DNA of 64,000 bases from Apostichopus japonicus (Eukaryota; Echinodermata; Holothuroidea; Aspidochirotida; Stichopodidae): positions 5,434,001 through 5,498,000 of the forward strand of contig NC_092568.1 in the NCBI RefSeq assembly GCF_037975245.1, written 5' to 3'. Position 1 is the first letter of the stretch. Each line of letters begins with the position of its first letter. The notes beneath the pieces were generated by a model that was not told the DNA's origin, did no database searches, and saw nothing but the letters and a program-made list of their open reading frames with translations. Of the stretch, positions 1-10,714 are shown piece by piece. Position numbers and translations under genes: made by a program.

Positions 1-1278
1 GCAGTGTTTAATCTTACCTTTACGATAAGTTCCCTGTTCTTCATATCTGTCTTCCATTCTGGGACATATCTTCTTGGGAAAACTGGATGCAACTTTGAAA
101 ATTGTGGAATACTGAGAAGAAAAATATCAGTACAGAACAATGGAGAAGTTGACTAGGCAATTATAAACAAATAAGGGAAGAGCCAATCATTTTTGGCTCC
201 AGCATTGGCAATCAAGCCTTACATTAAGCAGGCACCTGGCAATTCTCAGATTGTGCGCCCTGGTTTGCCTCTAAACTTAGCGACTTAGCGACGCTGATTT
301 TGGTAAATGACACCTGGTCATTCCCCCCAACGTTACTCCTGACGTTAAGCGACACACTTAAGTCAATGGAGATTTGGTTGCAGCTTATGATTCAAATTTA
401 CGGATTCCTATAAGATAATTTTCAATTGCCAACGGCAGCTCCTATTCTTATGAGGGGAATAACTCATAAACATTAGCTAATAGGCTGGTCGGTGGTAGAT
501 TATGAAATCATTTGCTACGGGTATACAGAAGAGATCGTGACAACAGTTGAGTGATCATTATTTGTTAAAAGTAACATTGTAAAGCCTTATATGAATGCAT
601 TCGTGTTTCAGAAATGGGTCTTGGAAAAATGGCTCCCGGTCACGCCAAAAACCAAAGGACTGCTGGAGCCAAAAGTGGATTCGACTAACACCTGGTCCTT
701 GGCCTAGTCTTAATGTAAGGCTTGTTTGCAGTGACCTCATGGAAATAATTGAACAAGTTTCAAAGACCAAAAAAATATATATTACTTTATGCCATATATA
801 TTTTCACAATAACAAACATAAACATAGGCCTAATGAGATAAAGTTACGACAAAACTAGGATTTTTTAAAAATTTCCATCTCTTTTTTTTCTCACTTTGAC
901 ACTTTCCATAGCAAGTAATTTATCAAAATCCAGAATATTGCTCAAGTTTGAATGTAATTTAGGACATACAATAAGTTCTTAGTCACTCACACACACCAGG
1001 TAAAATAGGATTGCATTTTTTTTTAAACTTTAATTTGTAGTTCATGGGTTCTATGTAGGCCTACTCAAACAGGGGTGAAAATGTAGTCTTCCTGCCATGC
1101 TTAGCATAAATTTAGGCATAAGGTACTGTTCCATAATTTTCTCTTGTCCTTAATGATGTTCACTGATAAGAACATGATCAATGTACGAAAAACCAGAAAA
1201 GGGTAACGTTATGTCTAGGGTAACAGCTTTTGATGCTTACCTTGGTGAACTTGCTCCTGACGACATCTTTTGTGACAT
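1..1278 (-). CDS. 5' part of an unidentified minus-strand gene (two coding exons, continues off the window)
   Basis: Two exons join in frame on the minus strand. Exon 1 runs 1278-1241, with an ATG in a good context (A at -3) and a GTAAGC donor. Exon 2 runs 111-18, with an acceptor preceded by TTTTTCTTCTCAG and a GTAAGAT donor. Exon 1 ends in phase 2; its last two bases plus the first T of exon 2 make a serine codon, after which exon 2 stays open to a codon boundary. The first 44 residues begin MSQKMSSGASSPS and continue through FPRRYVPEWKTDMKNRELIV. The two splice sites, matching phase and this non-random sequence support a real gene. I do not recognise the family. The Ser-rich start could be a short targeting or disordered N-terminus. 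It is divergent from MRPS12, so it may be co-expressed with it. The remaining exons lie left of base 1. Confidence 0.6.
18..111 (-). CDS. exon 2 of the unidentified minus-strand gene
   Basis: A 94-nt exon: acceptor AG is the complement of bases 112-113, donor GT the complement of 16-17. Entered in phase 2, it reads 31 complete codons after the split one, ending in phase 0. Of the other two frames, one is open and one has a stop. Confidence 0.6.
112..1240 (-). other. intron 1 of the unidentified minus-strand gene
   Basis: It is bounded by the donor and acceptor described for the two exons. I see no further exon that keeps frame. A partly shared segment (CAAGCCTTACATTAAG) occurs at about 214 on the plus strand and near 721-706 on the minus strand, suggesting two fragments of one dispersed repeat in opposite orientation. 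Confidence 0.45.
1241..1278 (-). CDS. exon 1 (coding part) of the unidentified minus-strand gene
   Basis: Reading leftwards from ATG at 1278-1276: 12 codons plus two bases, then the GTAAGC donor (complement of 1235-1240). A second in-frame Met is residue 5. A possible 5' UTR acceptor (TTGTACAG) lies about 25 bases upstream, so the true transcription start is unresolved. Confidence 0.6.
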
Positions 1279-1299
1279 TTTGCTGATTTCTGTAATTTC

Positions 1300-1771
1300 T
1301 GTACAATGATATTAAGGTAAAATCTGAAGCCTAAGCTATACTACACTAGGCTAAACTATACAATAATAACGTTTCTTTACTAAATGAAGCGCGTGCACCA
1401 GATAAGTTGATACAGCATTTCCTATATTATCAGGTTGGTGTTATAACTGTGAAAGTTGTGCAATGGGCAAGAATGCGATGTTTTTCAACCTGCCAACAGT
1501 GATATAAGACCTATTTCGTGCTCGAACCAATATTCGCTTGACCGCGGCTAGTCTTTGGTACTAACATCGATATTATTAATTACCAACACTTGCGAGCTTG
1601 TTGTTGTCATGACAGTCACACAGCTGATTAGCTTGACCTATCGCCCCTTATGAATATTTATATCGGGCAAAGGCCGGACCGACAGTGTAGTATAGTTTAT
1701 TATTCCGATGCGATGTGCAATCACATTTTGTACTGAGTTTACTTTACCTGTATTTAGTCATTTTCTTTGAG
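1300..1771. promoter_or_regulatory. probable bidirectional promoter between the minus-strand gene and MRPS12
   Basis: The two genes are arranged head to head with start codons on either side of this interval. A candidate MRPS12 5' UTR exon ends at 1771 (TTTGAG followed by GTAAGA). No TATA box stands out. The extent is inferred from gene layout; transcription starts are not visible in the sequence. Confidence 0.4.
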
Positions 1772-1960
1772 GTAAGATACATTTAGAACCATGTAGGCCA
1801 TTTTTTTCTCGTGTACCTATGGTCTATTATCAGTAAATATTATAGGTCGATCGTAAGGTTACTGCCAACACATAAAGGCTAATTGTACCTGTTACACGAT
1901 AAACGTGATTGGTAGTTCTACATGAGTCCTACCCAGTATGTACATACGTTAAGTTATATA

Positions 1961-2003
1961 GTATGACCAGGGAGCTGCTACTCTAGCAGCTCCCTGGTAT
2001 GAC
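1961..2003. mobile_element. 29-bp perfect palindrome flanked by a 7-bp direct duplication
   Basis: GTATGAC at 1961-1967 and again at 1997-2003 encloses two perfect 13-base inverted arms (CAGGGAGCTGCTA and its complement) around a 3-base CTC loop. The layout looks like a tiny insertion with target-site duplication, or a snap-back replication event. A near-identical architecture occurs at 33406-33452. Confidence 0.45.
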
Positions 2004-2019
2004 ATTGTTCGCGAACAAT
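2004..2019. repeat. 16-bp perfect palindrome ATTGTTCGCGAACAAT
   Basis: It directly abuts the palindromic insertion at 1961-2003. It could be a homodimer binding site or chance; nothing decides between these. Confidence 0.3.
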
Positions 2020-3220
2020 TGTCTTATAAAGAGTATGCATTGACGACAATTGTTTCTCACTGTTATGGATTTAATTCTACATTATATAGGCTATTCTGCC
2101 TTGTTTTGTTATCTAATAACTTAAACTCATACTTTGAAGCGCTCGTTTGTTGTTTATGTCCTCTAGTACTAGGCTAGTAGTAGGATTTTTGCCGACTTTT
2201 AACCCATTCAGATTCAGTACAAGAAAGGATTATAAAGATGCCTATGTAGACTAAAGTACAGAAGGTTGGTAAATTATTATGAGAATTCAAATTATTCTCA
2301 ATGAATGTGCATGTCACATTTATGTCTGCATGTTTCAATTTGGATGGTCCAAATATAATGCAGTTACTGCAAGGGATGTAACAATTGTAATGCCATCAAA
2401 CCGTAATGTCAATATCCATTCACTAGTCTACCCACTTCACAAAAACGTTTGGATGGGATGGTGGAAGGATGGCCAGAGGCCTTTCGATTCGGTTCACTGT
2501 CCTCCATCCAGCATGAGCTCCCATTCATGTTTGTCTGGAATTTCTAAAGGATTTACGTAATTCTACATTTACACTGACATTTTAATGTTTTACTTGTATG
2601 TAATGTACTGTATTTCCTTCAGCATTAACAGAGCTCCCAACTGACCCGCAATTCGCCGGTTAGACCCGCATTCTAACACCATAACCTGCTGACCCACGCA
2701 AGCGTCAGCAAAACCCGCATTGTAATTGTCAAGTATACATAAAAAAATTGGCATCAAATTTTGACTTAGCAACCATCATTTCTTTAGCATTTAGCATAAT
2801 ACAGTATAAAACCTCCTTTAAAGCATCATTTGAACCTCAAATTAGCCTATATTTCTTTTCATTGGGGCGAGCAGCAAACATAATCATAATCTGCTTTTGA
2901 AAACAACACTAAAGCAGTTTGTCAGCAAATATCGCAATAAGTATACAGGTTCTCACTAGGCCTAGTTCTCACAATGCTACACTAGCACTGTGCTGTGGTA
3001 AAAATTGGCAAGCATCTGCTCCAGTTAGATTCATGCAATCGCTTGTCACTAATACGCTTGTTCTGACGTGCAATGTTCAGTCCTAACAATGTTTAATCAC
3101 CCTAGGTAGGGGACTTTTATATTTATTGTTTGCATACATGTACAAGTTAATTCTTTAAGTGCAGTCTGTTTCGTTTACTTATGGAGCTAAGATATATATG
3201 TTTCTTTTGGCAGCTTCAAA

Positions 3221-3302
3221 ATGTGGCAGATCTTTGGACACCATGCTAAGGCTACCTTGCCTCTTGTGTACAGGACATATCAGAGCTATTTCAGCCAGAA
3301 GG
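3221..3302 (+). CDS. MRPS12: MRPS12 coding exon 1
   Basis: 27 codons plus one base encode the mitochondrial presequence. An acceptor-like TTTTGGCAG lies eight bases before the ATG, which implies an upstream non-coding exon. Confidence 0.8.
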
Positions 3303-4919
3303 GTAAATGAGTTTCTTTTCATTTTGTGCATTTCTATATTTCAAGTTCCATGTTTTTAATGATGACATAAAACCAAAAGAAGGTGATATGAAGACGATGA
3401 TTATCTTGCACATCTCATAATTTAGTAGTATCTTTAAAAGTAGATTATAAACATGTATATGATTATCAAAGCGACTCACTGCTTGACCTCCTATGAAATG
3501 AAAAAGCTACTCTGGCTGACATCAATCTTAGAAATAGAAACATTATAGCATCAAAAGTTGAAATCATGCCTCATTATAATTTAAACAATGATAACCTCTA
3601 TCCCTAGAGCTTTTATTTTCACCATTTTGTGTCTGCTGAGCACATTTTCTCCACCTTCCCCATAGACTTGTACATGATATAGACTTGTCTGAGACAATGT
3701 TACATCCATAGTTGTGCTTGGTCAAAGATTGAGCAAAAGCCATCATGTTAACAAAATGAAATAGTCGTCTGAATCATGAAACCAACCAAATCTGTCATCT
3801 TTTCCCCTCTTCTTCCACATTCAGGACTGTCCATGTGGAGTGGTCTTTCTCAAGTAAGTTTTCCAATGTTACCACAGAAATCAATTTCTCAGCAAGTACG
3901 TAGCATAACCATAAACCAGCTGCATAAGAGAGGACCGTTTAGGAAAGAAAGAAAATTCAATCCCAAGAAAACTCATCCAATGGATCACAGACCTCAGATG
4001 AAAGGAGTAAGTCAATTTTTTTTAAATTGAAATTAGTTCTTATTTCCAAAAAAAAGTTGCAAACTCAAGATCATTACCAAAAGACAAAGTTTTGTTGTGT
4101 TTATTTGATATCTTTAATTGGATCCTTCTATGAAAGATAATAGTATTTAACAAACATTATTTATCCAACCAGTACATGAAGCTATCGCATGCAATAGTGA
4201 TCCATGATCATATTAACGAGTCATTGCACCCTCATGCACTCTTGAGCTTTCTTTGACTATATTTGTCTATAAGCTTTTCTTCAAGAGACAGATTTTTTAT
4301 GGTCTACAATTGAAAAGTTGCCTTGTTTTTCTTTGCTGTACAATGCTGTCGAGGCGACTAATGGTTTTATGTAGGTATGTATGCACAGTGTGCAAGATGA
4401 TTGTAAAAGAAGATACTATATATCCAGAAGGAAAGCTTGGATAGTTATACTTAGCGCATGCAGATACCTCATACTAAGTACATTAAGGCTAAGTGTTTTC
4501 ATTTGCGTTTCTTTCAGCCAAAAATGTTATTGTCATGTTATTGAACATGTGCTGCTACACTCCTACAACATGTCAAAGTACCCTTTTGTGCTCATTAAAT
4601 GTTTAATTCCAATTTCCAACCACAATCTGCTGAAATCCATCTGAATCACTGAATTAATGGTCTTTTTATCTTTCAGGTTGTCATCCGGACCCTGATACGG
4701 AAACCAAAGAAACCAAACTCGGCCAATCGTAAATGCGCCAAAGTGAGGTTGAGCAATGGAAAAGAAGTGATAGCTTTTATCCCAGGGGAAGGACACAACT
4801 TACAGGAACACAACATTGTATTGGTAGAAGGGGGTAGAACTCAGGACCTCATCGGGGTCAAACACAAAATAATTAGAGGGAAATATGACTGTAGTCATGT
4901 TGTAAAGAAGAAGAAGTGA
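3221..4919 (+). CDS. MRPS12: mitochondrial small ribosomal subunit protein uS12m (three coding exons)
   Basis: Coding exons are 3221-3302, 3825-4006 and 4677-4919, giving 168 residues. The product is the mitochondrial homologue of bacterial S12, part of the decoding centre of the 28S subunit in the matrix. The first ~40 residues ([20 protein letters not shown]...) are basic and acid-free, as expected for an import presequence. Then come the S12 hallmarks: [81 protein letters not shown] and [14 protein letters not shown]. The C-terminus ends in basic KKKK. Exon 1 ends in phase 1 and exon 2 in phase 0; all junctions are GT-AG (donors GTAAAT and GTAAGT). Human MRPS12 is about 30 residues shorter, mainly because of a shorter N-terminus. 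Identification is secure. The exact start (first Met of exon 1) is likely but not proven. Confidence 0.95.
3825..4006 (+). CDS. MRPS12: MRPS12 coding exon 2
   Basis: Acceptor CTTCCACATTCAG, donor GTAAGT. It completes the split Gly codon and encodes the start of the S12 fold, from INQLHKRG to RPQMKG. Confidence 0.93.
4677..4919 (+). CDS. MRPS12: MRPS12 coding exon 3
   Basis: Acceptor TTTATCTTTCAG. It encodes 80 residues with the conserved [11 protein letters not shown] loop that faces the decoding site, then TGA at 4917. Confidence 0.95.
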   Translation, partial: VVIRTLIRKPKKPNSANRKCAKVRLSNGKEVIAFIPGEGHNLQEHNIVLVEGGRTQDLIGVKHKIIRGKYDCSHVVKKKK

Positions 4920-6724
4920 GTCTAAATGAAGGATATTGTCATTTAAGGATGAAAAAGTTTTCTGGACTCGACAGCATCATGGAAGTCTTGTTGCGGAGTG
5001 AGCGTGCTAATCATAGTTGCAAAACAGTGGCTGCGTATCCATTCATATAAGACCTTGTGTGTATGAAGTGTTGAAAGTGATCTCCTAAGCTGAGTTTGAA
5101 GCCTCTCCCCACCTTCCCCCCCCCCCCTCCACTTCACCTCTACTTACCACCCACACCTTCAGACTACCCTTGTATTTTTTCATCAGGAATTCTATTGGGA
5201 AAACCTTTTCGTAATATTGCTTAATTATAACCTTCATTTATGAGTACAAAATTCCTATTCTGGGGGAAATATCCCCACCCATTCCCCCCCCCTTCCCCTA
5301 ACCACCATCTCCCTTGGCCACAACTTTCATGGCATAAGATATTTTTCCACATTCAACCAACACATATCCCCACATTTTAGTTTGCTATTTTCCTGTATCA
5401 TCTTTCCTCAACTTCTTATTAAGTTAACAGTTAAAGAATTAAAGCTCCAGACTGAATGTTATAACACAGTTTTATAAGTACATGATGCAGTTATACATGT
5501 TGAAGCTGTAGCACTGACCTTTTGTCTTCCTAGTCATGTATGCCAAAACATGAATGAATTTTATTATTTAAGCTTTAATGTTTGAGATGATACATTTTTT
5601 GAATTTGAAAGAATACATTGTTTTTGAGGTAGAATTCACATGCAGAGTGTGGTAAGCTGTTATTTTTTAATTAATACTGGTAAATCTAAAATAATGCTTG
5701 ATTTCTGATTTTTGATCAGGAATTCTATCGGGAAAACCCAATAGAATTCTTGGGAAAACCCAATAGCTGCTTGATTTCTATTCTATTCAGTGTTTTTTTT
5801 TTTTTTTTTGGTGGGGGGTGGGCAATTTCAGCTTGTAATTAACGACTGTGATACTAATAGCACTGTGTTTTCTTATAAACAAATTGCTTAAAGGGTGTGA
5901 AGACTCGCGCAAATAGAAACGTCTTATGCCGGTAATTTGACCTAGTTTCGAATGAGGTGTAACAGAAGTGTTAAATACCACCATCGATCCCGGAAAATAC
6001 ACACACAGCTGCAGTCAGTACATACAGCTGCGGTCAATACCCACAGCACAGTATACAAACGATACATCGATGGACATCTCAGGTCCAGCTAAAGATAACA
6101 ATTAAGGTATCACGTTTCATTACTGTCTGCATTTTGAAGCGACACAAACAAAACGTCACTTGCGAGCAACAGAAAGTTAACTTTTTCCGATGGCCACACG
6201 CGGTTTGGGGCGAGTCTTCAATGCCTTTAAAGATATTGAAACAACAATTTTGTTTAATACATCCACAATAGATCACAAATATTTAGTTTTAGCCATTATA
6301 TTAAAATTTCAAGAAGTCAGGGATGAACCTTCACATTTTTGGTTGAGCAAAAAATAGTTTATAGTCAAATCTCTCTGGTTTGGTTTCGTATAATTTTGTT
6401 AAATGCCTTTCATGTCAGAACTGTAAATAGGACCGTTTGAAGAGATCAAATGTGATGTAGGTTAAAAATATAATGTATCATATAGGGTTTCACTAAGCAA
6501 AGTAAATGATGAGTCCTCAAGATAATTGAACAAGTTATCTCTCTGATGGAGATGTTTTTACACAACTTTGTGTGCTCTTTGTAGAGGCCACCGTGGCATC
6601 TACAAAAGTAAAATTCTTCTTAGATCCTAAACTTGCTACCGGTTTTCTGCACACCGCCCTACCCCCCACCCTTACGTTATATAGATGCCTATACGTCACT
6701 GTATCCAATTAACCCATCATAATA
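4920..6724 (+). other. MRPS12 3' UTR and flanking non-coding DNA
   Basis: A candidate poly(A) signal ATTAAA lies at 5438-5443. A short segment (AGGAATTCTAT then GGGAAAACC) occurs near 5184 and is repeated at about 5720 and 5745. Poly-C runs lie near 5118 and 5286 and a T run at about 5792. No coding potential beyond short shadow frames. Confidence 0.4.
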
Positions 6725-7030
6725 TTGCACACCAGTGATCACGTAGCCAGACATTTGAAAGGGGTGGGGAGCAGAATTTTAAAAGGGGAACTTCTCACAA
6801 AGTCGCATTATTACACTTAACGCAGCGCCATGATAAACAAAGGAAATGTTTGTCCAAAATGCCTACCACGTGGAAATAAACAATAATAAGTGTATTGTAT
6901 TACGTAGCAGAAACTGAAAAGAGGGACTTAATGATACTTCCCTGCTTTTATTTAAATTTATATTTTTCGCGGTACCCAAAGAGGAAGTTGAATCCCCCCC
7001 CCCCCCACTGGCTACGTCCCTGCTGCACAC
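6725..7030. mobile_element. hAT-like non-autonomous element (MITE)
   Basis: The ends are inverted: CAGTGATCACGTAGCCAG from 6733 and CTGGCTACGTCCCTG ending 7022. They are flanked by TTGCACAC (6725-6732) and CTGCACAC (7023-7030), an 8-bp target duplication with one mismatch. CAG ends and 8-bp duplications are typical of hAT transposons. There is no transposase inside. The poly-C run next to the right end is shared with sibling elements in this window. Confidence 0.6.
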
Positions 7031-10000
7031 CCACATGTTTCAAACGAAACAATTATCCACGTGTACCCCATTCAAATTGGTCTTCACTGGTATTGCCCTT
7101 GAATTTTGTAATTTGATACGGAGGCCTGTTGCTGAAACGAGCTGACAATTATGCTTCAATGGTAGTCTATTGTTTTGATTATTGATGCCAAAATAATGCA
7201 ACCAACTCATAACCAGTTTTCTTTTCTTTCCTTTGTGAGTTTCCTATAAATAACTTACAGTCGAATGGATTACTCAAACCCGGTATTATGCACCTGAGGA
7301 AACTACGTGACGACTTTAAGCCTATAATGCGGCTATACATATGTCGTTTGCACGGTTATAGTCAGCGCCGCTAAAAGAAAATTCCCCCAACAAGGCCAAT
7401 GGCATTGCGTCATCGATGGAGAACGTCTATCCGGAGGCGTCCAATGATATTTGATCTATTATCATCTTAGGTCGACCCACCTTTTATAACGAGCAGCGTG
7501 ATTGGTGTATGCCTCTTGTTATTATTCATACCTTGAAAACCGCGGTCGAGTTCACGTACAGGTTATTGTCCCGACAAGGCCAAGTACGGAGGTTGGCGTG
7601 CTTTGTTAGAGCGCTTTGTTTCCTGCTATGTGTAGCGTATACTCGTACCGTTATATTCATCTTGGTAACTTTGCTTGTGTGGATTCGGTAAAATTTGGAC
7701 GGCTTGATACGAATTGGATGTAGTTATCACAGGCATGACAAATTTTTAGGAGCTCTCGGGTTGGAAAAATACCGTGTTTTGATCGAATTTTTCGAAAGGC
7801 TAAGGCCAGGAGTTGCGTCAATCATTAGTTTACGGTGCTATTACGTAAGGTTTGTATTCAGTTATTTTTAGGACAATTTCAACTAATAGTTGAACGTTTG
7901 AAAGGTTTAAGGTTTGAATTCGGTATTGTTAGGAAGCTAATAAAATTGCAGTTAGTGCTGTAGTTTTAACCCAGATCAATATGAGCTGTAAAAGAAGTAA
8001 TCTGGTGCGAAAGATGTTACGTAAGATCGCGTAATTTTGACTTGCCTTGGGTTACGTAGTATTACGCCATAGCACAAAGTGCAGCATTTGTACAGAGAGC
8101 AGGCGGGTGTGCGGGTGGAAGCCATTTTCAAATGCATGACGAAAGCCTGAGCTAGCAAGGAACCCGTATGTTTGGTTTGCATATTCATAGACCGGTCGGT
8201 CTGTCAACAGTACTACTAAGGCAGCTACATTGGTTTAAAGTTGTAATAATTTTCGTTGCTGATAATTTAACAAGATGAAATTTTCGCGAAAATCTGAAGA
8301 AATAATTCCATCAAATAAAGGGTGCCTTGAATACAATGGCTAGTTTAGACCTATGATGTATTGGTAGTTCAATTGTTCATATGTTAAGGAACGGCATTAT
8401 AGGCCTTTATTACAATGTTAGGCATGTATTGGATTTTGGCCTGTACTAGTACTAGTTTCTATATTATTCTAAATTTAATTGACCCATTTCCATTTTTTTT
8501 ATTGGTTATTGTTTATTACAGCTTAGTTTTCACCCCCCCTCCCCCGCTCTGGAACCCAGACAGATGTATTTGAAAAATGCCAGATGAGCATTCTGCCAGT
8601 AATAGCTAAATTGACATGGTTTTAAACCAATTTTGAGAATTTGTATTTTGATGGGATATTTTACACTGGCATGATAGACTACTTTTTGATGCAACACAAT
8701 TTTAAATAAGCTGCCAGTTGCCAAACAGACAGTTTTCTTCTCAAAACTGGTGAAAATATCCTTGGTTGCTGTATAGCAGATTGACAGCACTCACGGTAAA
8801 TTAATTCCTCTTACAAGGATTTTTTTTTGTTTCCTCATTTGAGAAACAAACATCTTCACAATGTTGTATGTTATAGAAAGACAAAAGACATTTTCCTATC
8901 ATATGCCATGATAATATCATTCACTATACAAGATACCAAACATTTATTTCATTATATTTCCCCAAACTATAAATTTCATATTTTTTGTCATAAAATATGT
9001 TATCTGTAAATTTTCATCAGTTCGAATATGACATACTGTAGAACAGATCAAAGATCTGGCACATTTACAACTGCTGCCACCACCAGAATATCTTACGTTA
9101 ATTATTCTTAAGTTTGAAATACATTTTATATTGTTGAGTTTGATAATATGTTTGAACCTGCATGTAATATTCATTCCTTTTTTCTTTTTCTTTTTCTTTT
9201 TTTAATCAATCATGCTTGTAATTCAGAAAGTAAAGCCTTTAGAGACACATAAGCAAATGAATAAAACCAGAATTAGGCCTATATATATACTACCCTGGAA
9301 AATTCAGAAGGGAGTCTATACCCTTAAAAAGAAAAGAAAAAATTATAAAGTGTAAATGTCTGATATAAGCTAAACCAGCCACGTTGTTAGGCTGTGGATT
9401 TTGGTAAAGTTAACAGTTGCTTGAAAATAAGAATGATGTGTCATGTTACTGAATTTGTTTTGTTATGAAATGTTTATAAAATCACACAAGAAAGCTGCTG
9501 AGAGTGTTCCTTTTTTACAGTTATGTAAAACTGAAGATCCTTCAGGGGAATGAATGCCTTGCAATAGAAACCTTGAAAAAGTTAGACATCTCATATCCGA
9601 ATCAATTGTTCTACCTTGACATCCCACCCCATGCCATCCTACCTTCAAGTAAAACCCAAACAGATTTGAAAAGAATTCACAAGAATCAAATATTTAAAAG
9701 GCCCTTAGAATCTTTCCCATAGGTAGACAGACAGAGTGTTAAGCTTCATATATTTCCTCCCTCACTCATTTCCTTTTCTACCCAACCCCCCCCCCACTTC
9801 CATTTTCTTTTCTGCCCCTGCTTTACCTCCCCTCCATTTTGTATTCTTTGCAAGGGGAGGGTGGGGGGAGGTGCAGTCTATTATAGACGACATACAGCAT
9901 TTTGACCTGCAGAAATATTTTGAGTAAATGGATGTGATATTGGATTCTAGCTTAAGCCCCCTCCCTCCCCTCCCCTCCTAGGTTACCACTATCAGGGAGA

Positions 10001-10549
10001 AGGACCTGGTCATGGGAAGGATGGGGTTTCAATAGGTACAATAAGTACAATAATTCGACCGAAGTGAACAGAAATGTGCTGTGTGATATGAATCCTTGTT
10101 CCGTGATGACGATGGTGTGTTTTTACCTTGTTCATCTAAAATCCTAATTTATTACATGGAAGATTTGATAAGCTTTCAACCTCTACAGTTTTGAATCTGA
10201 GAATGAACAATAGCGAAAGCAGCGATGGATAGGTAAGATTAGATTTCCTTCCCATGGAGTTTCTACCCTTCCCCCCCCCCTTCCATGATGGGGCAAAGTG
10301 GTTGGATATTAGCATGCCCTGCAGGCTGTATCTAGGCTATAACATGATTTTAACCCTGCTCTTGTCTCATTCTCTCCCATCCATTCCCTCCCACCCACCA
10401 CCAGCCCATACCCCACCCCACCCCCCACTCATCCTCCCTCTTGAAAAATCGATGTGAGTGGATTTTAATGAACCACGAGTACCTCGGGTTGGTGAAAAAT
10501 GTGCAAGAACTGAGAAAATTGTTTCTATAAAATACACGTATACCTCCCA
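7031..10549 (+). other. non-coding upstream region of the bZIP gene
   Basis: No coding exon is supported. It carries a CRE/C-EBP-like ATTGCGTCAT at 7404, a TATA-like TTTATAA at 7482-7489 followed by GC-richer sequence, the bZIP-site cluster at 7812-8070, several poly-C tracts (8532, 9787, 10269), and a possible donor (ATAG, then GTAAGA) at 10233 that could end a distal 5' UTR exon. Confidence 0.35.
7812..8070. promoter_or_regulatory. cluster of PAR-bZIP/ATF-like sites upstream of the bZIP gene
   Basis: GTTGCGTCAA at 7812, ATTACGTAAG at 7840, GTTACGTAAG at 8016, GTTACGTAGT at 8051 and ATTACGCC near 8061 lie within 260 bp. The PAR/NFIL3 consensus is RTTAYGTAAY. Two of these contain the full palindromic core TTACGTAA. 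Confidence 0.45.
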
Positions 10550-10682
10550 TATATAAAGCGCCGTTTGTTGCTACGTCAGGCCAATTGACATGTAAAGTTC
10601 AACAACAAAGTAAGATTTGAAAACTTTCTGATTAGCGTCTACCAGTGAACTTTTCACATTTGATTCTGCTTTATCATTTTAG
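10550..10682 (+). promoter_or_regulatory. candidate core promoter and short 5' UTR intron of the bZIP gene
   Basis: TATATAAAG at 10550-10558 is a good TATA box, placing a start near 10580. Just downstream are TACGTCAG (CRE-like) and CCAAT. A GTAAGA donor at 10610 and a CTTTATCATTTTAG acceptor ending at 10682 would remove a mini-intron of about 73 bp before the start codon. A distal promoter near 7.5 kb is an alternative. Confidence 0.4.
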
Positions 10683-10714
10683 AACAACTCGCGGTCAGTT
10701 CATGCCTGATCATC

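Larger units (their letters stand above)
1772..3212 (+). other. probable 5' UTR intron of MRPS12
   Basis: It opens with a GTAAGATA donor at 1772 and closes with a TTTCTTTTGGCAG acceptor at 3213, eight bases before the MRPS12 start codon. It holds the small palindromic insertion at 1961-2003 and the 16-bp palindrome at 2004. No coding sequence is supported; the longest open stretches are unlike known proteins. Confidence 0.4.

Noticed and set aside
614..688. Plus-strand 24-codon frame starting MGLGKMAPGHAKNQR, preceded by an acceptor-like GTGTTTCAG
   Set aside because: Too short, lies within the minus-strand intron, matches no family I know and has no partner exon.
1300..1771. SARS2 as the divergent partner of MRPS12, as in mammals
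   Set aside because: The visible N-terminal 44 residues do not resemble the SARS2 N-terminus as I recall it.
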